A DNA stretch of 64,000 bases, taken from positions 2,914,001 through 2,978,000 of the forward strand of contig NZ_CP152376.1 of assembly GCF_038784515.1 (NCBI RefSeq), in the 5' to 3' direction. The notes beneath the pieces were generated by a model that saw only the letters and a program-made list of their open reading frames with translations, did no database searches and was not told the DNA's origin. The translations under genes and the position numbers were made by a program. Within the stretch, counting starts at the first letter, position 1; the number at the start of each line of letters is the position of its first letter. The DNA is from Rhodoferax sp. GW822-FHT02A01 (GTDB taxonomy: Bacteria > Pseudomonadota > Gammaproteobacteria > Burkholderiales > Burkholderiaceae_C). Below, in pieces: positions 17,838 through 27,126 of the stretch.

Positions 17838-17867
17838 CATGGTGTCTTTATAGGAAAGACCACCATG
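17838..17867 (+). promoter_or_regulatory. Hairpin sequestering the ribosome-binding site and start codon of the GST gene
   Basis: CATGGTGTCTTT (17838-17849) pairs with AAAGACCACCATG (17855-17867) across a 5-nt loop. This gives 12 base pairs with one bulged C at 17860. The 3' arm contains the GST start codon (17865-17867). The Shine-Dalgarno-like GGAAAG (17853-17858) lies in the loop and stem. A four-codon open frame (ATG 17839 to TAG 17853, MVSL) occupies the 5' arm and loop, so its translation could open the structure. An RNA thermometer, a translational-coupling device or a DNA-binding palindrome are all possible. Confidence 0.6.
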
Positions 17868-18548
17868 CTCAAACTTTTTGTAGGAAACAAAAACTACTCT
17901 TCCTGGTCCATGCGTCCCTGGGTACTGATGCGCCAGGCAGGTATTGATTTTGAAGAGCACATGGTGCGCTTTGATTCCTTTGACACCGACTCCCGCTTCA
18001 AGCAGACCCTGGCCGATTTGTCGCCCACGGGCAAGGTGCCGCTGCTGGTGGATGGCGATCTGGCTGTCTGGGACACGTTGTCTATTGCCGAATACCTGGC
18101 AGAACAGTTTCCGCAGAAGAACCTCTGGCCCAAGGACAAGGCTGCGCGCGCGCAGGCACGCAGCGTGTGTGCGGAGATGCACAGCGGCTTCAGTGGCCTG
18201 CGCAATCTGTGCCCCATGAATATCGAGGCGTCCCTGCCTGAAGTGGGTGCGCTGCTATGGCGCGACAAGCCCGAAATTCGCAGCGAGGTGCAGCGTATCG
18301 TCCAGATGTGGAGCGGCTTGCTGGAGACCCATGGAGGCCCCATGCTGTTTGGCGACTTCAGTATTGCAGACGCCTACTTTGCGCCGGTGTGCATGCGTTT
18401 CAGAACGTATATGCTGCCGCTGCCCATCTCGATTGCCGACTATGTGGGACGCGTCTCCGATCTGCCTGGCGTGGCTGCGTGGATAGAGGGGGCCCTGGCA
18501 GAAAAAGACTTCCTCGACTTCGAAGAGCCCTACCGCCTGCAACCCTGA
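17865..18548 (+). CDS. Glutathione S-transferase family protein
   Basis: This 227-residue protein has an N-terminal thioredoxin-like GST domain (KLFVGNKNYSSWSMRPWVLM, with the cis-Pro and substrate segment GKVPLLVDGDLAVWDTLSIAEYLAE) and an all-helical C-terminal domain ending near FSIADAYFAPVCMRFRTY. GSTs conjugate or reduce electrophiles with glutathione, and the specific substrate is unknown. The Ser-Ser-Trp-Ser stretch near 11-15 occupies the position of the catalytic Ser/Cys. It could be transcribed with slt (49 bp upstream) or from its own promoter. Its translation start is buried in a strong predicted hairpin. cca follows 5 bp downstream. Confidence 0.92.
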   Translation: MLKLFVGNKNYSSWSMRPWVLMRQAGIDFEEHMVRFDSFDTDSRFKQTLADLSPTGKVPLLVDGDLAVWDTLSIAEYLAEQFPQKNLWPKDKAARAQARSVCAEMHSGFSGLRNLCPMNIEASLPEVGALLWRDKPEIRSEVQRIVQMWSGLLETHGGPMLFGDFSIADAYFAPVCMRFRTYMLPLPISIADYVGRVSDLPGVAAWIEGALAEKDFLDFEEPYRLQP

Positions 18549-18553
18549 CTTTC

Positions 18554-19795
18554 ATGCAAACCTATCTGGTTGGTGGTGCCGTGCGTGATGCCCTGATGGG
18601 CCTGCCCATGCGCGACCGCGACTGGGTAGTGGTGGGAACCACGCCGCAGGCACTTCTGGATCAGGGCTATGTCCAGGTCGGGCGGGACTTTCCGGTGTTC
18701 CTGCATCCGCACAGCAAGGAAGAGTACGCACTGGCCCGTACCGAGCGCAAGTCCGGTCACGGCTACACCGGCTTTACCGTGCATGCGGACCCCTCGGTCA
18801 CGCTGGAAGAAGACCTGGCGCGACGCGACCTGACCATCAATGCCATTGCACTGCCTGCGCAGTGTCTGCAGACTGATGGCCGCTTTGACGCTGCGCAGCT
18901 GGTGGATCCTTTTCATGGACGCGCCGATGTCGATGCCAAGGTGATACGCCATGTGACACCGGCCTTCCGCGAAGACCCGGTGCGCATCCTGCGTGTGGCG
19001 CGGTTTGCTGCGCGGTTTGCAGATTACCGGGTCGCGCCCGAGACGCAGGCCCTGATGCAGAGCATGGTGCAAGACGGTGAAGTGGACCATCTGGTGGCTG
19101 AGCGCGTCTGGCAGGAACTGGCCAAGGGACTGATGGAGGCAACGCCTTCGCGCATGTTTGAGGTGTTGCGCAGTTGCGGCGCGCTCAAGCGTTTGCTGCC
19201 GGAACTCGATCGTCTATGGAGCGTACCGCAAAGTCCGCAGCACCATCCGGAAGTGGACACTGGTGTGCATGTGATGCTGGTGCTGGACATGGCCGCGCAA
19301 CTGCAATGCAGTCTGGCTGTGCGCTTTGCCTGCCTGGGCCATGACCTGGGCAAGGGCAACACACCTGCAGACGTGTTGCCGCGCCACATTGGCCACGAGG
19401 CGCGCAGCGTGCGTCTGTTGCAGGTGTTGTGCAAGCGCCTGCGGGTACCGACCGAGTGCGCCGAGTTGGCGGAGGTCGTCGCACGCGAACACGGCAACAT
19501 CCACCGCAGCAGCGAGCTGGGTGCCGATGCGATGCTGCGTCTGCTGGAGCGCTGCGACGCCATCCGCAAGCCAGCACGCATGGCAGAAGTGCTCTGGGCC
19601 TGCGAGTGCGATGCGCGCGGCAGGCAGGGCTTGCAGGACGCAGCCTACCCGCAACGCGCACGCCTGTGGCATGCATTGCAGCAAGTGCTTTCGGTGGACA
19701 CCGCGCCGGTTGCAGCTGCTGCGCAGCAGCATGGCGCCACGGGCCTGCAGATCGGTGCTGCAGTACGCAAGGCGCGCCTTGCCGCCATCTCCTGA
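18554..19795 (+). CDS. cca: Multifunctional CCA tRNA nucleotidyltransferase
   Basis: This enzyme adds or repairs the 3' CCA of tRNAs. The 413-residue protein matches the 412-residue E. coli Cca. The GGAVRD motif is at 7-12, catalytic Asp 21 and Asp 23 lie in MRDRDW, and the nucleotide-selecting region contains ARRDLTINAIALPA. An HD phosphohydrolase domain is visible near residues 235-285 (FACLGHDLGKGNTPADVLP and IGHEARSV), giving the phosphatase/phosphodiesterase activities of the class with the HD extension. ATG 18554 was chosen because it sits right before the conserved YLVGGAVRD start. It lies 5 bp after the GST stop, so the two are probably co-transcribed. Confidence 0.95.
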   Translation: MQTYLVGGAVRDALMGLPMRDRDWVVVGTTPQALLDQGYVQVGRDFPVFLHPHSKEEYALARTERKSGHGYTGFTVHADPSVTLEEDLARRDLTINAIALPAQCLQTDGRFDAAQLVDPFHGRADVDAKVIRHVTPAFREDPVRILRVARFAARFADYRVAPETQALMQSMVQDGEVDHLVAERVWQELAKGLMEATPSRMFEVLRSCGALKRLLPELDRLWSVPQSPQHHPEVDTGVHVMLVLDMAAQLQCSLAVRFACLGHDLGKGNTPADVLPRHIGHEARSVRLLQVLCKRLRVPTECAELAEVVAREHGNIHRSSELGADAMLRLLERCDAIRKPARMAEVLWACECDARGRQGLQDAAYPQRARLWHALQQVLSVDTAPVAAAAQQHGATGLQIGAAVRKARLAAIS

Positions 19796-19823
19796 CCTCG
19801 GCGCAAACCCTCTTCTGAATTGA

Positions 19824-19840
19824 CCCTGACAGGGTCAGGG
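19824..19840 (+). terminator. Hairpin after cca (possible weak terminator)
   Basis: CCCTGAC-AGG-GTCAGGG forms a 7-bp stem with a 3-nt loop 28 bp after the cca stop. No T-run follows, so intrinsic termination is not assured. It separates the housekeeping block from the xylose operon. Confidence 0.4.
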
Positions 19841-19882
19841 GTACGCCTCAGTGTTTCCCCTAGTGTGGCGTCTATCCGAAAA

Positions 19883-19904
19883 GACAGATACTTGGTTTTC
19901 TGTC
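19883..19904. promoter_or_regulatory. Candidate xylose-operon operator
   Basis: GACAGA-N10-TCTGTC is a perfect inverted repeat 89 bp upstream of the xylF start, in the only sizeable gap before the operon. It is a plausible site for the ROK/XylR-type regulator encoded four genes downstream. No second copy was found in the window, so the assignment is tentative. Confidence 0.4.
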
Positions 19905-19992
19905 CGAACTAAATCATGTCAAACAGGGTTTGAACGGCAGGAGGTCAATTCAACACAGATGCCCGAACAGGGCTCATTTTCTGGAGACAAGC

Positions 19993-21012
19993 ATGAAATT
20001 TAAACGTCAACTTACCGCATTGGCATTTGCCATGGCTGCTGGTTCCTCTTTCGCACAACTGGTTGTCGGCGTGAGCTACGACGCCTTCCAGGAAGAGCGC
20101 TGGAAGACCGACGAAGCTGCCATCAAGGCTGAGCTGGCCAAGCATGGCGCCAAGTACATCATGTCCGATGCAGGTGCTTCAACTGAAAAGCAGCTGACCG
20201 ACATCGACGGTCTGATCGCCAAGGGCGCCAAGGTGTTGATCGTTCTGGGGCGTGACAAGGACGCCATCCTGCCGGCCGTCAACAAGGCCAACCAGCTGAA
20301 GATTCCAGTGATCGCCTATGACCGCCTGTTTGAAGCTCCTGGAGTGACTTACATCACCTTCGACAACAAGGAAGTGGGCCGCATGACCGCACGCGCCATC
20401 CTGGCTGCCAAGCCCAAGGGCAACTTCGCCATCATCAAGGGCGACCCGGGTGATGCCAACGCCAACTTCTTGCGCGAAGGTCAACAGGAAATTCTGGAGC
20501 CTGCTATCAAGAAGGGTGACGTGAAGATCGTCGGTGAAGAGTACACCGCTGGCTGGAATCCCCAGAACGCCCAGAAGAACATGGAACAGATCCTGACCAA
20601 GAACGGCAACAAGGTTGACGCCGTGGTTTGCCAGAACGACGGCATGGCCGGTGGTGTGGTTGCAGCGTTGACTGCCAAGGGTCTGCAAGGCATTCCCGTA
20701 TCCGGTCAGGACGGTGACTTGGCAGCGCTGAACCGCGTGGCCCTGGGTACCCAAACCGTGTCGGTGTGGAAGAACTCTGCCGACTTGGGTACTGCTGCAG
20801 CCAAGGCCGCTGTGGAACTGGGTGCGGGCAAGCCTGTGACCGGTGCGGTGGACTGGGCCGGTGGTGAGAAGAAGGTTTCTCTGAAGTCCATCTTCCTCAA
20901 GCCCATCCCCGTGACCCAAGCCAACCTGGAAGTGGTGGTCAAGGCCGGCCACATCAAGAAGGAAGAGCTGTGCAAGGGCGTGACCGATCCCAAGGTAACT
21001 GCCTGCAAATAA
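19993..21012 (+). CDS. xylF: D-xylose ABC transporter periplasmic binding protein
   Basis: This is the 339-residue pentose-binding protein of a CUT2-type importer. A Sec signal (MKFKRQLTALAFAMAAGSSF, cleaved near SFAQ) precedes a type-I periplasmic binding fold: LVVGVSYDAFQEERW, the IDGLIAKGAKVLIVLGRDKD segment and KIPVIAYDRLFEAPGVTYI, as in XylF. ATG 19993 is supported by GGAGA at about 8 bp and by the signal peptide. It heads the xylose operon. A strong terminator-like hairpin follows it, which would give more binding protein than permease. Confidence 0.94.
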   Translation: MKFKRQLTALAFAMAAGSSFAQLVVGVSYDAFQEERWKTDEAAIKAELAKHGAKYIMSDAGASTEKQLTDIDGLIAKGAKVLIVLGRDKDAILPAVNKANQLKIPVIAYDRLFEAPGVTYITFDNKEVGRMTARAILAAKPKGNFAIIKGDPGDANANFLREGQQEILEPAIKKGDVKIVGEEYTAGWNPQNAQKNMEQILTKNGNKVDAVVCQNDGMAGGVVAALTAKGLQGIPVSGQDGDLAALNRVALGTQTVSVWKNSADLGTAAAKAAVELGAGKPVTGAVDWAGGEKKVSLKSIFLKPIPVTQANLEVVVKAGHIKKEELCKGVTDPKVTACK

Positions 21013-21039
21013 ACCAATAGGCTAGGGATTTTGAATCCG

Positions 21040-21083
21040 ACACCGCGGGCCGGGTGAACGCTTGGTTGCCGCGGTGTTTTTTT
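21040..21083 (+). terminator. Intrinsic terminator/attenuator between xylF and xylH
   Basis: ACACCGCGG (21040-21048) and CCGCGGTGT (21069-21077) form a 9-bp GC-rich stem, followed directly by a run of seven Ts (21077-21083). Because xylH begins only 35 bp later on the same strand and has no obvious promoter, this is probably a partial terminator that sets the ratio of binding protein to membrane components. Confidence 0.75.
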
Positions 21084-21117
21084 GGTTTCGTATTTAGGGC
21101 AAAGTTTGGAGTAGTCA

Positions 21118-22308
21118 ATGAATCAAGCATTACAGAACTTGAAACATTCGGCCGTTGATTGGCGCATGGTGCTGATGGCCGGAGTATTGGTGGTGATCAC
21201 CGTCATTTTTAACGTGTTGACAGACGGCATCTTTTTCTCTGCCGAGAACCTGTACAACATTGCACAGCAGACCGCTGTGGTTGGAATTCTTGCCACGGTG
21301 ATGGTCTTGATCATCGTGGCCCGGCACATCGATTTGTCGGTGGGCTCCGTGATGGGTTTTGTCGGTGTGCTCATCGCCTTCCTGATGTACACCTCGCACT
21401 GGTCCTGGCCTGCGGCCTGTCTGGCCGGCCTGGCGGCTGCGATTGTGGTGGCCATGTACCAGGGCGCGTTGACGGCCTTCGTCGGTGTGCCATCCTTTGT
21501 GGTGACCCTGGGCGGCCTGATGTCGTTCCGTGGTGCCGCCTATCTGGTGGCAGACGGCAAGACGCAACCGTTGAGCGATCCTTTCTTCCTCAAGCTGGGT
21601 GGCGGCTTCAATGGTGGCATTGGTACCACGGCCAGCTGGGTGCTGGGTGCGGTGATCAGTCTGGGCATTCTGCTTTCCATGCTGGCCAAGCGCCGCGCCA
21701 AGAAGCGCTATGACGTGCCCACCAATCCTTTCGTGATCGATCTGGCGTTGTCTCTCATTCCCGTGGTCATCGTGCTGGGCTTTGTGGCCGTGATGAATTC
21801 GTACCAGATTCCCAGCAAGGACGATGCGCAGGGCATTCCCATTCCCGTGCTGATCTGGGGAGTCGTGGCGCTGTTCATGTCCTTCCTGGTTCACCGTACT
21901 CGCTTCGGCCGCTACGTGTTTGCCATGGGTGGCAATCCGGATGCCGCTGCGCTGGTGGGTATCCCGGTCAAGCGCGTCACCATGCTGCTGTTCCTGCTGC
22001 TGGCGGTACTGACCACCGTCGCCGCCATCGTGGCCATCTCGCGTCTGAATGCCGGTACCAACTCCCTGGGCAACAGTCTGGAACTGCTGGTGATTGCGGC
22101 TACCGTCATCGGTGGCACAGCGCTGGCCGGTGGTAGCGGCACCATTGTCGGATCGGTGCTGGGTGCGCTGATCATGCAATGCATTGACAGCGGCATGCTG
22201 TTGCTCGACGTATCCATTGGTACCCGTTACGTGATCATCGGCCAGGTTCTGATCGCTGCGGTGGTGTTTGACGTGGCCTATCGCAAATGGACAGGAGACG
22301 TGCAATGA
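21118..22308 (+). CDS. xylH: Xylose ABC transporter permease
   Basis: This 396-residue integral membrane protein has about ten hydrophobic helices and belongs to the BPD_transp_2/CUT2 permease family. Conserved segments include [39 protein letters not shown] and the cytoplasmic-loop region [21 protein letters not shown] polar insert of the type seen in XylH lies around 195-210 ([12 protein letters not shown]). It forms the channel with XylF and the ATPase. The stop overlaps the ATPase start by 4 bp (ATGA), so translation is coupled. Confidence 0.94.
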   Translation: MNQALQNLKHSAVDWRMVLMAGVLVVITVIFNVLTDGIFFSAENLYNIAQQTAVVGILATVMVLIIVARHIDLSVGSVMGFVGVLIAFLMYTSHWSWPAACLAGLAAAIVVAMYQGALTAFVGVPSFVVTLGGLMSFRGAAYLVADGKTQPLSDPFFLKLGGGFNGGIGTTASWVLGAVISLGILLSMLAKRRAKKRYDVPTNPFVIDLALSLIPVVIVLGFVAVMNSYQIPSKDDAQGIPIPVLIWGVVALFMSFLVHRTRFGRYVFAMGGNPDAAALVGIPVKRVTMLLFLLLAVLTTVAAIVAISRLNAGTNSLGNSLELLVIAATVIGGTALAGGSGTIVGSVLGALIMQCIDSGMLLLDVSIGTRYVIIGQVLIAAVVFDVAYRKWTGDVQ

Positions 22309-23129
22309 CCACCGAATCGCATAACGCAGAGGCAGCGGCCAAGCGAGCCAAGGCAGACCCCAACAAATGCCTGGTGGAGCTGCGCAACATCAAGAAGGCT
22401 TTCGGTGGTGTGCACGCCGTGGACGATGTGTCAATCAACCTCTATCCCGGTGAAGTGGTGGCCGTGCTGGGCCACAACGGCGCAGGCAAGTCCACGCTCA
22501 TGAAGATGCTGGCCGGTGCCTACCCCATCGACAGCGGCGAGGTCATCATCAATGGCGAGAAGTCGCACATCCGCACACCTGCCGATGCGCAGGCCGTGGG
22601 CATCGAGTCCATCTACCAGACGCTGGCCCTTGCCGACAACCTGGATTCGGTGGCCAACCTGTTCCTGGGACGCGAACTGCTGACCAAGTGGAACACGCTG
22701 GACGACCACCGCATGGACGCGGACGCCCGCAAGGTGTTCCAGCGCCTGAACAAGAACTTCAAGAATTACCACACGCCAGTGCGCCGCCTCTCCGGTGGTC
22801 AGCGTCAGGTGGTGGCCATTTCGCGGGCCATCTACTTCAACGCCCAGATCCTGATCATGGATGAGCCCACCGCGGCACTGGGACCGGAAGAGACCGCCAT
22901 GGTGGCCAAGCTGATCGAGCAGCTCAAGGCCGAAGGCGTGGGCATTTTCCTGATCAGCCATGACATGCACGACGTGTTTGCGCTGAGCGACCGCTTGTCG
23001 GTCATGAAGAACGGCAAGCTGGTGGGTACCTACCGTACCCAGGATGTGACCGAAGACGAAGTGCTGGGCATGATCATTCTGGGCAAGAAGCCCGAAGGCA
23101 AGCCCCAGACTGAACGTCCTGCGCGCTAA
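22305..23129 (+). CDS. xylG: Xylose ABC transporter ATP-binding subunit, single-domain form
   Basis: This 274-residue ABC ATPase powers the importer. Walker [10 protein letters not shown] is at residues 56-64, the signature LSGGQRQ follows, and Walker B is [11 protein letters not shown], then the H-loop ISHDMHD. Typical XylG, RbsA and MglA proteins are about 500 residues with two fused ABC domains. This one has a single domain and should work as a homodimer, as in FrcA-type carriers. A charged, Ala-rich extension of about 20 residues precedes the first conserved strand. It is coupled to xylH by an ATGA overlap and followed after 42 bp by the ROK regulator. Confidence 0.93.
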   Translation: MTTESHNAEAAAKRAKADPNKCLVELRNIKKAFGGVHAVDDVSINLYPGEVVAVLGHNGAGKSTLMKMLAGAYPIDSGEVIINGEKSHIRTPADAQAVGIESIYQTLALADNLDSVANLFLGRELLTKWNTLDDHRMDADARKVFQRLNKNFKNYHTPVRRLSGGQRQVVAISRAIYFNAQILIMDEPTAALGPEETAMVAKLIEQLKAEGVGIFLISHDMHDVFALSDRLSVMKNGKLVGTYRTQDVTEDEVLGMIILGKKPEGKPQTERPAR

Positions 23130-23171
23130 GTGTTGCTTGACCATAGATCCATAAGAACCGGCTGAAACCGC

Positions 23172-24302
23172 ATGAAAACGACGGGAGATTTGCAACTGCT
23201 CAAGCGGATCAACCGCAGCGTATTGCTGCGCTTGATCCGTAGCCAGCCAGACCTTTCCCGGGCCCGCTTGGCGCATTTGAGCGGCCTGACCAAGTCCACT
23301 GTGAGCGCCCTGGTGCGTGAGCTGTTGGATGAGCATTGGCTCACAGAGGCCGATGCACCGGTGGCGTCCCAGGGCATGGGGCGACCTTCCACGCCGCTCA
23401 ACATCGACAACCACAAACGTGTGCTGATCGGCGTTGAGATTGCGGTGGATTGCCTACGCGTGGTCTGTGTCTCGCTGTGCGGTGACGTGCTGTCGCAGAC
23501 CGAGGTGGAGCTTCCGGACAAGCGCCCGGCCAGCGCCTGCAAGCAGGCGGGCAAGCTGGTGCGTGCGCTGTGCAAGCAGCTCAAGGAAAAGCAATTGTTG
23601 CTCTCCGGTGTGGGCGTGTGCCTGCCTGGTGCTGTGGAAGACGGCAGTGGCATCGTGCGTCTGGCGCCCAACCTGGGCTGGCGCGACGTACCGTTCCTGT
23701 CCATGCTGTCCGCCGAATTTGCCCATGCGGGCATCGCGCCGGCCAACATTCATTTGCAGAACGATGCCGATGCCGCAGCGCTGGGTGAATACGAGTTCGG
23801 CGACTCTGGCGATGACGCGCTCATCTTCATCAATTGCGATGTGGGCGTGGGCGCCGGCATCGTGCTCAATGATCGCCTGTTTACCGGCTTTCTGGGCACC
23901 GCTGGCGAAGTGGGCCACAGCATTCTGCAAGTCAACGGCCCGCTGTGCTCCTGTGGACGCAAGGGCTGTGCCGAAGCCTTTATCGGAGCCCGCGCACTCG
24001 CCCGCAAGAACGGCGTAGCACAGGCCGGTGAATACCTGGGCGTGCTGCTGCAGAACTTGGATGCCATGTTCAATCCGCACGTCATCGTCATAGGTGGGCG
24101 CTCCTGCGTTGACAACCCGTCATTGGTGGAAATTGCCCGCAACACCCAGCTGGCCTATGCGCAGACAGCAGGCATGCGCGCACCGGTGGTGCGGTCCGCA
24201 CGCTACGGCCTGCAGGCTGCTGCGGTAGGCGCTGCGGCCCTGGTATTGCACCAATTTTTGCGACCCCTACTCAAAGAATCGAACCATGTATCTGGGAATT
24301 GA
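23172..24302 (+). CDS. ROK-family transcriptional regulator, XylR-like
   Basis: This 376-residue protein has an N-terminal winged helix-turn-helix (LLRLIRSQPDLSRARLAHLS, then GLTKSTVSALVRELL) and a C-terminal ROK sugar-kinase-like domain with the intact zinc motif CSCGRKGCAEAF. ROK repressors of the XylR/NagC type release DNA when sugar binds. Its position between the importer genes and xylB/xylA makes xylose the likely ligand. It overlaps xylB by 17 bp. The inverted repeat at 19883-19904 upstream of xylF is the best local operator candidate. The kinase-like domain probably senses rather than phosphorylates. Confidence 0.9.
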   Translation: MKTTGDLQLLKRINRSVLLRLIRSQPDLSRARLAHLSGLTKSTVSALVRELLDEHWLTEADAPVASQGMGRPSTPLNIDNHKRVLIGVEIAVDCLRVVCVSLCGDVLSQTEVELPDKRPASACKQAGKLVRALCKQLKEKQLLLSGVGVCLPGAVEDGSGIVRLAPNLGWRDVPFLSMLSAEFAHAGIAPANIHLQNDADAAALGEYEFGDSGDDALIFINCDVGVGAGIVLNDRLFTGFLGTAGEVGHSILQVNGPLCSCGRKGCAEAFIGARALARKNGVAQAGEYLGVLLQNLDAMFNPHVIVIGGRSCVDNPSLVEIARNTQLAYAQTAGMRAPVVRSARYGLQAAAVGAAALVLHQFLRPLLKESNHVSGN

Positions 24303-25746
24303 TGTCGGCACCTCCGAAGTGAAGGTGCTGCTGCTGGACGACCAGCACCGCACCATTGGTACGGCTGGCTCCACGCTCGAAGTATCACGTCCCCACCCGG
24401 GCCACAGCGAGCAGGACCCGGCCAGCTGGTGGAGCGCCACTGGCAAGGCGCTCAAGACGTTGCAGCAAAACCATCCGCAGGAATACCAGGCGGTGCGTGC
24501 CATCGGCCTGTCCGGCCAGATGCATGGCGCCGTGTTGTTGGACTCGGCCAACCGGGTGCTGCGCCCCGCCATTTTGTGGAACGATACCCGCAGCGCGCTG
24601 GAGTGCGAAGAGATGATGGCTGAGCTGCCAGCGGCGGCCCAGCTTGCAGGCAGTCTCATCATGCCGGGCTTTACCGCGCCCAAGCTGCGCTGGGTGGCCA
24701 AGCACGAGCCGCAGGTTTTCTCGCAGGTGTCCAAGGTGCTGCTACCCAAGGACTACGTGCGTCTGATGCTCACGGGTGAGCACATCACCGATTTGTCGGA
24801 CGCCAGCGGCACAGCCTGGCTGGATGTGGCCAATCGCGCGTGGTCTCCCGAGCTGCTGGCACTGACGCGTCTGAGCGAAGTGCAGATGCCGCACGTGGTG
24901 GAGGGCAGCGCGCCTGGCGGCGCACTAAGCCCGTCGGCGGCTTCCGCGCTGGGCCTGAAGCCCGGCATCGTCGTGGCCGGCGGCGCCGGTGACAACGCCT
25001 CCAGTGCCGTGGGCATGGGCGCCGTGAACGCGGGCGAGGGCTTCCTGTCGCTGGGTACCAGCGGTGTGTTGTTTGTCGTGACGCCACGCTTTGCGCCCAA
25101 CGCCAGCAGCGCCACCCATGCCTTCTGCCATGCTGTGCCCGAGCGCTGGCACCAGATGAGCGTGATGCTGTCGGCCGCCAGCTGCCTGCAGTGGGCCAAG
25201 CAGGCGTTGGGTGCGCCTTCCGAATCCGCGCTGGAGCAACAGGCCAGCGGGCTCGACTTTGCCAGCCGCGCCGATGCGCCGCTGTTCCTGCCTTATCTCA
25301 GCGGTGAACGCACACCACACAACGACGCCGTCATTCGCGCCAGTTTTCACCACATCAGCCACAGCACCAGCCAGGCTGCATTGGCCTATTCGGTGATTGA
25401 AGGCGTGACCTTTGGTCTGACCGATGGCCTTAACGCACTCAAAAAGGCTGGCAGTAACGTCACGCGTCTCTCGTTGGTGGGTGGCGGCGCACGCAGTGCC
25501 ATGTGGGCGCAGCAACTGGCTTCCTCGCTGAACGTCGAGATCGTGACCCATGCCGACTCCGCCGCTGGCGGTGCCCTGGGCGCAGCGCGACTGGGCTGGC
25601 TGGCTACTGGCGCAACGCTGGAGCAAGTGTGCACCCAACCCGCCGTCACCCGCAGTTATCGTCCGGACGCAGCAGAGCAGGCCTTGTTGGCGCCACGCTA
25701 TGCACGCTTCCAGGCCATTTATCCCGCACTCAAAGCGCTGCATTAG
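24286..25746 (+). CDS. xylB: Xylulokinase
   Basis: This enzyme phosphorylates D-xylulose to xylulose-5-phosphate, which feeds the pentose phosphate pathway. The 486-residue FGGY kinase starts MYLGIDVGTSEVK (phosphate-binding loop). It carries the substrate segment GLSGQMHGAVLLD, the catalytic Asp 236 in GGAGDNASSAVG, LSGERTPHND and the adenine-binding segment LVGGGARSAMWAQ. The length equals the E. coli enzyme (484). It overlaps the ROK regulator gene by 17 bp and precedes xylA by 57 bp. Confidence 0.95.
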   Translation: MYLGIDVGTSEVKVLLLDDQHRTIGTAGSTLEVSRPHPGHSEQDPASWWSATGKALKTLQQNHPQEYQAVRAIGLSGQMHGAVLLDSANRVLRPAILWNDTRSALECEEMMAELPAAAQLAGSLIMPGFTAPKLRWVAKHEPQVFSQVSKVLLPKDYVRLMLTGEHITDLSDASGTAWLDVANRAWSPELLALTRLSEVQMPHVVEGSAPGGALSPSAASALGLKPGIVVAGGAGDNASSAVGMGAVNAGEGFLSLGTSGVLFVVTPRFAPNASSATHAFCHAVPERWHQMSVMLSAASCLQWAKQALGAPSESALEQQASGLDFASRADAPLFLPYLSGERTPHNDAVIRASFHHISHSTSQAALAYSVIEGVTFGLTDGLNALKKAGSNVTRLSLVGGGARSAMWAQQLASSLNVEIVTHADSAAGGALGAARLGWLATGATLEQVCTQPAVTRSYRPDAAEQALLAPRYARFQAIYPALKALH

Positions 25747-25803
25747 ACAGCGCCTCCCCATCCCTATCCGATGGTTTCCATCGCTACACCCCAAGGAATC
25801 ACC

Positions 25804-27120
25804 ATGAGCAATTATTTCGACGCCATCGCCCCCATCCGTTACGCTGGCCAGCAATCGCAGGAGCCGCTGAGCTTCAAGTGGTACGACAAGGACCGCATCG
25901 TCGCCGGCAAACGCATGGAAGACCATCTGCGCTTTGCCGTGTGCTACTGGCACAGCTTCTGCTGGAACGGCTTCGATCCGTTCGGCTATGACGGCACCTT
26001 CGAGCGCCCCTGGCAGCACATAAGCGACCCCATGGCCGCAGCCAAGGCCAAAGCCGACAACGCATTCGACTTCTTCCAGAAGCTGGGCGCCCCGTACTAC
26101 TGCTTCCACGACCGTGACGTGGCACCCGAGGGCAGCACGCCGCGCGAGAGCGTGGCCAATCTGCACGCCATGGTGGACGTGCTGGCACGCAAGCAACAAG
26201 ACACCGGCATGAAGCTGCTGTGGGGTACGGCCAATCTTTTCTCGCACCGCCGCTTCATGTCGGGCGCTGCTACCAATCCCAACCCCGAAATCTTTGCCCT
26301 GGGCGCCCTGCAGGTGAAGGAAGCCATGGATGCCACGCTCAAGCTGGGCGGCGAGAACTATGTGCTCTGGGGTGGTCGCGAAGGCTACGAGACGCTCATC
26401 AACACCCGCATGGGCCAGGAGCTCGACCAGATGGGTCGCTTCCTCAACATGGTGGTGGAGTACAAGCACAAGATCGGCTTCAAGGGCGCCATCCTGCTGG
26501 AACCCAAGCCCCGCGAACCCTCCAAGCACCAGTACGACTTTGACGTCGCAACCGTCTACGGCTTCCTGCTCAAGCACGGCCTGGAAAAGGAAGTCAAGGT
26601 CAATATCGAAGCCAACCACGCCACCCTGGCCGGCCACAGCTTCGAGCACGAAATCGTCAGCGCCATTGATCTGGGCATCTTCGGCTCCATCGACATGAAC
26701 CGCGGCGACATGCAATGCCAGTGGGACACCGACCAGTTCCCCAACAACATTCCCGAGACGGCACTGGCCATGTACTACATCCTCAAGAGCGGCGGTTTCA
26801 CCACGGGTGGTCTGAACTTCGACAGCAAGGTGCGTCGCCAGTCCATCGACCCGGAAGACATGTTCCACGGCCACATTGGTGCCATGGATGTTTCGGCCCG
26901 TGCGCTGCTGATTGCCGACGCCATGATCACCGATGGCCGCTTTGCCAAGATTACCGAAGAGCGCTATGCCGGCTGGAACACCGACTTCGGCAAGGATCTG
27001 CTGGGTGGCAAGCTGAGCCTGGATGCTGTGGCGGCCCGTGTGCTGGAACACAACACCGACACCCGCCCGGTGTCCGGCCGCCAGGAGCACATCGAAAACT
27101 TGCTGAACTCCTTTATCTGA
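25804..27120 (+). CDS. xylA: Xylose isomerase
   Basis: XylA interconverts D-xylose and D-xylulose using two divalent metals. The 438-residue protein is a class II enzyme with an N-terminal extension. Visible features are the catalytic-His region [21 protein letters not shown], the [12 protein letters not shown] segment, [15 protein letters not shown] and the metal-ligand region [15 protein letters not shown] 25804 with AAGGAATC upstream was preferred to a GTG-like start 11 codons earlier that lacks homology. The next gene starts 6 bp after the stop. Confidence 0.97.
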   Translation: MSNYFDAIAPIRYAGQQSQEPLSFKWYDKDRIVAGKRMEDHLRFAVCYWHSFCWNGFDPFGYDGTFERPWQHISDPMAAAKAKADNAFDFFQKLGAPYYCFHDRDVAPEGSTPRESVANLHAMVDVLARKQQDTGMKLLWGTANLFSHRRFMSGAATNPNPEIFALGALQVKEAMDATLKLGGENYVLWGGREGYETLINTRMGQELDQMGRFLNMVVEYKHKIGFKGAILLEPKPREPSKHQYDFDVATVYGFLLKHGLEKEVKVNIEANHATLAGHSFEHEIVSAIDLGIFGSIDMNRGDMQCQWDTDQFPNNIPETALAMYYILKSGGFTTGGLNFDSKVRRQSIDPEDMFHGHIGAMDVSARALLIADAMITDGRFAKITEERYAGWNTDFGKDLLGGKLSLDAVAARVLEHNTDTRPVSGRQEHIENLLNSFI

Positions 27121-27126
27121 GTCGCC

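Noticed and set aside
21130..22305. A 391-codon antisense frame opposite xylH
   Set aside because: Its His/Gln/Gly-rich, hydrophobicity-inverted sequence is typical of the complement of a membrane-protein gene.
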